NCBI GenBank assembly: GCA_022820025.1
Contig: JAJEGF010000087.1
Span: 78,843 to 142,842 of the forward strand
From: Chloroflexota bacterium
GTDB taxonomy: Bacteria > Chloroflexota > UBA11872
Length of the DNA stretch: 64,000 nt
Direction of reading: 5' to 3'
The notes below the pieces were generated by a model. That model did not search any database. It was not told the origin of the DNA and was given only the letters and a program-made list of their open reading frames with translations. The translations under genes were made by a program, and so were the position numbers. Positions within the stretch are counted from its first letter, which is position 1; each line of letters opens with the position of its first letter. Below, in pieces: positions 59,667 through 64,000 of the stretch.

Positions 59667-61040
59667 TCAAGCTGACGAGGCAAACAACCACTCCTGGTTG
59701 AAGCGAGCGACCGTGAGTTTCTCGCTGTCTCGCACCTCGCCGACCGTGTAAATGCATAGCACGGTGCCGTCCGCGGTTACGGCCAGGTCCGAGTATCGAC
59801 ACGGTCTCCGGTCGATGAGTTTCGACATGGGCCAGGTACGTCCGCCGTCCTGGCTGACGTAGATCATCATGTCCGCCCCGCCGGGGATGAGGTGATTGAC
59901 TCCAACGGGATGCGAGAAGAGCAGGACGTCCGGATGGCTGTGAGCGGCCGAGCCATGACGAGCGAGCCCAACGTGGACAGGCCGGCCGCTGAGTTCCTCA
60001 TGCTCGCCCAGTTCATAGAAGCTCGTGCCGCCGTCCCGGCTGCGGGCGAACGTGCGTCCGTCCCTTCGGCAGGTATTCCTCCGATAGCTGACGTAGATTT
60101 CGCCGCCCCGGGTCTCCACCAGCGACACTTCGTCCGATCCCTCGGGGAGCTCGGCGCCGACCGTCCAGGTCTCGCCGTGGTCGTCGCTGTACAGCAACCC
60201 GCCGCGCACCCCCGGCACCTCTCCAGGCTCGCCCTCCTTGTAAAGAAACCCCGGAACCACCAGCCGCCCGGAATGCGGCCCCGCGCTTAGCTGAATCCCG
60301 TGCACGCTGTTGTTTGGCCAGCCGGTCCATCCATCGGGATTCGGCCTCGGGTCGACACGCCGCGCCTCTGACCATGTCACTCCATCATCGTCACTCTGGA
60401 CGATCCAAAACCCGCCGCCCTTCTCGGCATACGTGCTGAAGTAGCCAAGGTCATCCACAACGCCCGCCGGCATGTCCCATCCGACAACCAGGAGCGTGCT
60501 CGAGATACGGTCCTCGACAATGGCGCCGAGGAAGGTGTATTGACCCTTCTCCGCATAGATCACCCGCTGTCGCGACCACGTCGTGCCGTCGTCCTCGCTG
60601 CGCGACATGAGGACATCATTCTCATGGCCGCCGTCACCCATTCCTCCGTGGCGCCGTTGGCAGACCGCGACCACGCTCCCGGCATCCGTGACGATCATTC
60701 CTGGCAGATGAATCCCAAATCCATCGAAGTCGTGGTATTGAAGGTTCGTGAAGTCCATGGTGATCTTGGCGCGCGCCAGCTTGCTTCGTTCGGCACGGTC
60801 CGTCCCAATCACCGCCACGAGCACCGAATTGGGATCTCGGGTGCTGGTATAGAAGTTCGCCGTGACGCCATAGGTGTGCAGAGCGTCAGATGGGCGTTCG
60901 GTCTGCTCGGACAGGCCTTCCTTGGCGGAAACCTCCGCCGGCGCTGCTTTGCGCTCCCAGTGATACGCCGGCGCTTGGGTCAATGTGTCGCCCTGACCGG
61001 GCAAGAACACATCCACCTGCTCAAAGAATGGATCCGTCAT
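59667..61040 (-). CDS. Sialidase-like BNR-repeat protein 2
   Basis: 457 residues from the ATG at 61040; the longer frame upstream is spurious. The N-terminus (FFEQVDVFLPGQGDTLTQAPAYHWERKAAPAE) matches paralogue 1. Asp boxes include SRSEDDGTTWSRQR, SDDGVTWSEARR, YSDDHGETWTVG, SRDGGTSF and SQDGGRTWPMSK. No signal peptide. It lies downstream of solute-binding protein 3 on the same strand, 140 bases away, so it may process the sugar that protein delivers. Confidence 0.72.
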   Translation of the reverse strand: MTDPFFEQVDVFLPGQGDTLTQAPAYHWERKAAPAEVSAKEGLSEQTERPSDALHTYGVTANFYTSTRDPNSVLVAVIGTDRAERSKLARAKITMDFTNLQYHDFDGFGIHLPGMIVTDAGSVVAVCQRRHGGMGDGGHENDVLMSRSEDDGTTWSRQRVIYAEKGQYTFLGAIVEDRISSTLLVVGWDMPAGVVDDLGYFSTYAEKGGGFWIVQSDDDGVTWSEARRVDPRPNPDGWTGWPNNSVHGIQLSAGPHSGRLVVPGFLYKEGEPGEVPGVRGGLLYSDDHGETWTVGAELPEGSDEVSLVETRGGEIYVSYRRNTCRRDGRTFARSRDGGTSFYELGEHEELSGRPVHVGLARHGSAAHSHPDVLLFSHPVGVNHLIPGGADMMIYVSQDGGRTWPMSKLIDRRPCRYSDLAVTADGTVLCIYTVGEVRDSEKLTVARFNQEWLFASSA

Positions 61041-61180
61041 CCGGCATCCCGCTTTCTCGGAAGGGCGATCATGCAGTGGCTCCAGCCGTCCGTCCGCCCG
61101 TCGGGCGAACGCCACGGCCGCCGTCGCGGTCCCCGCGCATCCTGGAGATTGGCCGGACCGCGACGACAGCCTGCCGTGCG

Positions 61181-62767
61181 CTAGCGACTGACGCGACCGG
61201 CGTCCAGATCCGCCTTGTACTTGGCCATCTGCACGCTGACGTCTCTCTCGGCGACCTCGACCGCCTCGTCGACCGATATGTCGCCGGCAAACAGACTCTG
61301 AACGGGCCGCACCCACATGCCTTCGACTTCGCCGCGCCCTGAGGGCGATCCGGGTACGTAGATGCCGCCCGGCCGCATCAGGCACTTTTCGTAAATCAGA
61401 TACATTTCCTCCATGCGCTCCGGCGGGGGCGCGACGGCCTCGGGATTGTTTTGGACGCCGCGCCGGCACGGATAAAAGCCCCGGTCGATGCCGTTACGCG
61501 CTTGGACCTCGGGACCCGCCATGAAGACCGCGAAATCGACCACCTGCTCTTCGACGCCCGTAATCGTGGCCGTGGAGGCTATGATATGCGGCTGATCGAC
61601 GTACTCGTTGTCGCCCGTTGAGGTTGGGTGCGGCCCACGCGGTTTCGGGGCCTGCGCCCATCGGAAGCGATCTCCAATTCGGGTCAGGTTGAAGCCCGTG
61701 CTGCGTCCCCTGCCGTGGTCGAAGCCCTGCAACCCGGCGTTAAACGGGTTGCCGTATTCGCCGCCGATCTCCTGCCGCTGCTCCGATCTGAACTGCACAT
61801 CGTAGGTGTGAATGTAGTCATAGGCTCGTTGGAGCGACTCCCGCCCGGCGCCTTGGAAGTTGCCCAAGACCAGGTGACCATCCGGACCCATGATGTATTT
61901 CTGGAGCCCGTTAAAGCCCCAACACTGGTGCTGCATGCCAAGGATGCCCGAGTTGAGTCCCCAGACGCCCGTCTCCTGATCACGGACCTTCATGGCGCCC
62001 TCGAGCATGTCGTCGTATGACCAGCCATCGGTGGGCTCCGGAACGCCCGCCGCATTCAGGAGATCGACGTTGTAGATGAATGCCGCGATTCCAGCGCCCT
62101 GGTAGGGCATGCCGTACTGCGGCCCCCGCATCGTGTCGTCGTAGGGCAGCGGGCCAGGCGGCTCCTTGTTGTCCGTATACACTTCGCCTGAAAAGTGGTA
62201 CTCGGCGGGCGTGAAATCAGGGTTCTTGGCTAGGAGATCGTTGATCTGCAGCCAAGTTCCCGCGTCAACCCACTGCTGGAACACCCTGTCGCTGAGCAGA
62301 CTGATTTCGGAAAGAGTGCCGGCGACCGCCTGAATATTGATCTTTTCAGTGAATTGGTCCGGTTGCGCAATGAACTTGACGATCGTGTGCGGCTGAATTT
62401 GGTTGTAGCGATCAATCGCCCACTGCGTCGACTTTCCTCGTGGACCGGACGTATGGTCCGTCTCGAAGTTGAACTTCACCGTGCGGGCCGCTGGCGGCGC
62501 CTCGACGACCTTCTCGACGACCTGGGTGACGACCCGGTCGACGGCAACTTCCTTGATCTGCGTCTGCGTCACAATCTTCTCGACCGGGACTTCCTTGATT
62601 TGCGTCTGCGTGACGATCTTCTCGACCGGGACTTCCTTGATCACCTCCTGGGTAACGATCTTCTCCACCTCAACGACCTGGGTTTCGCCACAGGCCGCCA
62701 AAACGGTGGCGCCAACGGCACCCACAGATCCGGCAAGCATTCGGCGACGCGTCATCGTTGGGGACAT
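61181..62767 (-). CDS. ABC solute-binding lipoprotein 3
   Basis: 528 residues. The ATG at 62767 is preceded by GGGAGGG at an ideal distance; a TTG at 62797 would lengthen it needlessly. TRRRMLAGSVGAVG and the lipobox LAAC (Cys 26) give the anchor. The stalk (residues 27 to about 95) repeats KEVPVEKIVTQTQI. The binding domain begins with DHTSGPRG, as in protein 2, and has PYQGAGIAAFIYNVDLLNAAGVPEP and a late CRRGVQNNPEAVAPP. No permease or ATPase follows it in the window. Confidence 0.87.
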   Translation of the reverse strand: MSPTMTRRRMLAGSVGAVGATVLAACGETQVVEVEKIVTQEVIKEVPVEKIVTQTQIKEVPVEKIVTQTQIKEVAVDRVVTQVVEKVVEAPPAARTVKFNFETDHTSGPRGKSTQWAIDRYNQIQPHTIVKFIAQPDQFTEKINIQAVAGTLSEISLLSDRVFQQWVDAGTWLQINDLLAKNPDFTPAEYHFSGEVYTDNKEPPGPLPYDDTMRGPQYGMPYQGAGIAAFIYNVDLLNAAGVPEPTDGWSYDDMLEGAMKVRDQETGVWGLNSGILGMQHQCWGFNGLQKYIMGPDGHLVLGNFQGAGRESLQRAYDYIHTYDVQFRSEQRQEIGGEYGNPFNAGLQGFDHGRGRSTGFNLTRIGDRFRWAQAPKPRGPHPTSTGDNEYVDQPHIIASTATITGVEEQVVDFAVFMAGPEVQARNGIDRGFYPCRRGVQNNPEAVAPPPERMEEMYLIYEKCLMRPGGIYVPGSPSGRGEVEGMWVRPVQSLFAGDISVDEAVEVAERDVSVQMAKYKADLDAGRVSR

Positions 62768-62799
62768 ATCGACCCTCCCAGTAAGTTCATTGACCAAAA

Positions 62800-62814
62800 C
62801 TTTCAGATCGAAAG
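62800..62814. promoter_or_regulatory. Inverted repeat at the start site of solute-binding gene 3
   Basis: CTTTC-AGATC-GAAAG, perfect 5-bp arms, immediately downstream of the -10 of the minus-strand promoter, where a repressor would block RNA polymerase. Confidence 0.35.
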
Positions 62815-62843
62815 ATTCTATCGTGAAATCACTTTGCCGCCAA
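62815..62843 (-). promoter_or_regulatory. Promoter of solute-binding gene 3
   Basis: On the minus strand TTGGCG (62843-62838), a 17-base spacer and TAGAAT (62820-62815, five of six consensus). The start codon lies 48 bases downstream of the -10, with the ribosome site GGGAGGG between. Confidence 0.55.
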
Positions 62844-63083
62844 ACTGCCCGGCGGCGATCGACATCTAGGCTCCGGCCAGGGCCGCACCATCAGAGCAAC
62901 CGAACGCGACGATCTGAGTCTGTGCCGTCATGTACCGGTTCATGGTCGAACACCCCGATGGGGACTTCGAGGATCGGATCCGGCCGGGCATCGCGCACTT
63001 CACTGGCCAGTCCGCTGGCGCGAACGGTCGGGCACGGGTCCCTGGCGTCCTGGAACACCCGCCAGACCTGCTAGCGTGAACGT

Positions 63084-63178
63084 GGAGGTGGACGGGGCCG
63101 GGTGGTCCTCGCGGTCTTCAAAACCGTTGTGGGGCGCTGGTGAGCGTTCCAGGTGGGTTCGACTCCCATGCACCTCCG
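63084..63178 (+). tRNA. selC: tRNA-Sec (selenocysteine, anticodon TCA)
   Basis: 95 bases with the distinctive selenocysteine-tRNA shape. The acceptor stem is seven clean pairs plus a G-G mismatch at pair eight. The D stem has six pairs (63094-63099 with 63104-63109) and a four-base loop. The anticodon stem GCGGT/ACCGT closes the loop CTTCAAA, anticodon TCA at 63118-63120. A seven-pair variable arm follows (63131-63150), then the T arm with loop TTCGACT. Discriminator G; CCA is not encoded in full. It implies a UGA-to-selenocysteine system, whose selA, selB and selD genes are not in the window. Confidence 0.9.
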
Positions 63179-63323
63179 CCTGGGGATTCCCTCACCTGGG
63201 CCAGGAGCGGAAAGCGCTGCCACGCGGCGCAAAACACGATCCGGCCCCTGTTGGTTGACGTACGAACGAATCCGAACAAGAGGGGACTCATCAGCCGGAG
63301 CGTCACAGGACACTCGGCGTGGC

Positions 63324-63794
63324 TTAGCCGGGGTGGTCGGGATCTGCTTGCTCGGCGGAGCGCGCCACGTTGGCCGCGACCTTGCGCACCGTTCGAAGAA
63401 AGCAGTCGTATTCATGCGCCGTGACCCCGGCCAAGAGTGTGGCGTCGACGACCTTCATCCGCTTCATGATTTCCGGGAGTATGGCTTGGCCGTCGTCTGT
63501 GAGCGTCAAACGGACGACGCGCCGGTCACGCGCAAGCCGCTGCCGTTGCAGCAGGCCCAGCCGTACCAGCCGTTCGACGTTGCGGCTGATGGACGTGGAA
63601 TCAATTGGAACGACGCGCGCCAACTGCGTGGCTGTGGTGCCTAAGGCGGGGGCACACTCTTGGAGGATGGACCACTGGACCGGGGCGATCTCGAAGGGCG
63701 CCAGCACCTCTCCCGCCAGCTTGGCGTGAGCAGCGACGACAGTGCTGACCACAAGGCCTAGCGACCCAGCCGATTCCCTCTGCTCGTTCGCCAC
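63324..63794 (-). CDS. MarR-family transcriptional regulator
   Basis: 156 residues from the GTG at 63794, with GGAG 7 bases upstream; the longer frame to 63860 would begin inside the promoter. The winged helix reads ALGTTATQLARVVPIDSTSISRNVERLVRLGLLQRQRLARDRRVVRLTLTDDG, with the wing RDRRVVRLTLT. MarR proteins are dimers that usually repress a nearby or divergent gene and respond to small phenolic ligands. The target is not clear, as no divergent gene is visible before the window ends. Confidence 0.88.
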   Translation of the reverse strand: MANEQRESAGSLGLVVSTVVAAHAKLAGEVLAPFEIAPVQWSILQECAPALGTTATQLARVVPIDSTSISRNVERLVRLGLLQRQRLARDRRVVRLTLTDDGQAILPEIMKRMKVVDATLLAGVTAHEYDCFLRTVRKVAANVARSAEQADPDHPG

Positions 63795-63841
63795 GACACG
63801 CTCCGAGCCTCGTTGCCGTTCGCTATACGACTCAACAAGAG

Positions 63842-63870
63842 ACGTTAGTTGCCTTAGCACTCATTGTCAA
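63842..63870 (-). promoter_or_regulatory. Promoter of the MarR gene
   Basis: On the minus strand a consensus TTGACA (63870-63865), a 17-base spacer and TAACGT (63847-63842). It places the transcript start near 63835, downstream of the longer frame's start codon and so in support of the GTG at 63794. Confidence 0.5.
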
Positions 63871-64000
63871 GCGCACAGATATTTCACGCATCGGTTTTGG
63901 GCGCGTCCTGATGGCCGAGGGGCGCCGGAGGCGCTCAGGCCCACCGGGCGATCGGGGCCAGGCCAACCCAAAATGCGGGATGCAGGAGGCCGGAGTCGCG

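Larger units (their letters stand above)
62768..63083. other. 316-base intergenic region upstream of solute-binding protein 3 and tRNA-Sec
   Basis: Besides the solute-binding-protein promoter at 62815-62843 and the adjacent inverted repeat, the region shows no open frame I trust. TAGCGT at 63072-63077 might be the -10 of the tRNA, but its -35 is weak. Confidence 0.4.

Noticed and set aside
1..64000. Selenoproteins among the genes in the window
   Set aside because: No case was found of a family domain continuing in frame past a TGA; all gene ends fit their families.

Overview
The window is GC-rich bacterial chromosome, most likely from an uncultured Chloroflexota. The main clue is three ABC solute-binding lipoproteins that carry long repetitive Val/Glu/Pro/Lys stalks behind the lipobox, a style common in that phylum. 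Supporting clues are the plant-type leucine-rich repeats, the RCC1 and WD40-like repeat proteins, the many unlinked SDR and MDR oxidoreductases, and a phytanoyl-CoA-dioxygenase-type gene. No phage, integrase, insertion sequence, CRISPR array or rRNA was seen. The one RNA gene called with confidence is a selenocysteine tRNA near the right end. A second, compact three-way-junction RNA candidate lies at 29742-29825.

Left part (1-11 kb): a partial glycosidase-like gene, a DUF2723 membrane protein with a coupled exported partner, and an operon of Tm-1-like ATP-binding protein, PEP-hydrolase-type TIM barrel, ThuA-like protein and MDR reductase. Then come three tandem copies of a roughly 62-residue lipoprotein, each with its own promoter, followed by PhyH, an unknown protein, an endonuclease/exonuclease/phosphatase-family protein and an SDR. 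11-20.5 kb, minus strand: two giant exported repeat proteins joined by an ATGA start/stop overlap. The first has 49 short RCC1 blades arranged as seven sevens. The second carries a PD40 propeller, LRRs, a cadherin-like domain and more LRRs.

20.7-29.6 kb: a higBA toxin-antitoxin pair with an operator-like palindrome, a YdeI-like gene, GH29 fucosidase, GH78 rhamnosidase, a membrane spermidine-synthase-like protein and two isoaspartyl methyltransferases, one of them a predicted lipoprotein. 29.7-35.7 kb: the candidate RNA and a surface-glycan set (flippase, GT39-like, GT2, GT4). 35.9-39.6 kb: SDR, DUF1801, acetyl-xylan-esterase-type hydrolase and a second GH29 fucosidase. 39.7-43.9 kb, minus strand: DUF4345-DUF1295-CFA methyltransferase-FAD oxidoreductase-DUF1365, a set known elsewhere to modify membrane fatty acids.

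44-63 kb: a carbohydrate island with three solute-binding proteins, three permeases (two MalF-like, one MalG-like) and no ATPase, plus an alpha/alpha-toroid protein, two MDR dehydrogenases, a tandem pair of beta-propeller glycosidase-like genes and two sialidase-like genes. The glycosidases have no visible signal peptides, which suggests that oligosaccharides rich in deoxy sugars, probably acetylated, are imported whole and taken apart in the cytoplasm. The right end holds tRNA-Sec and a MarR regulator.
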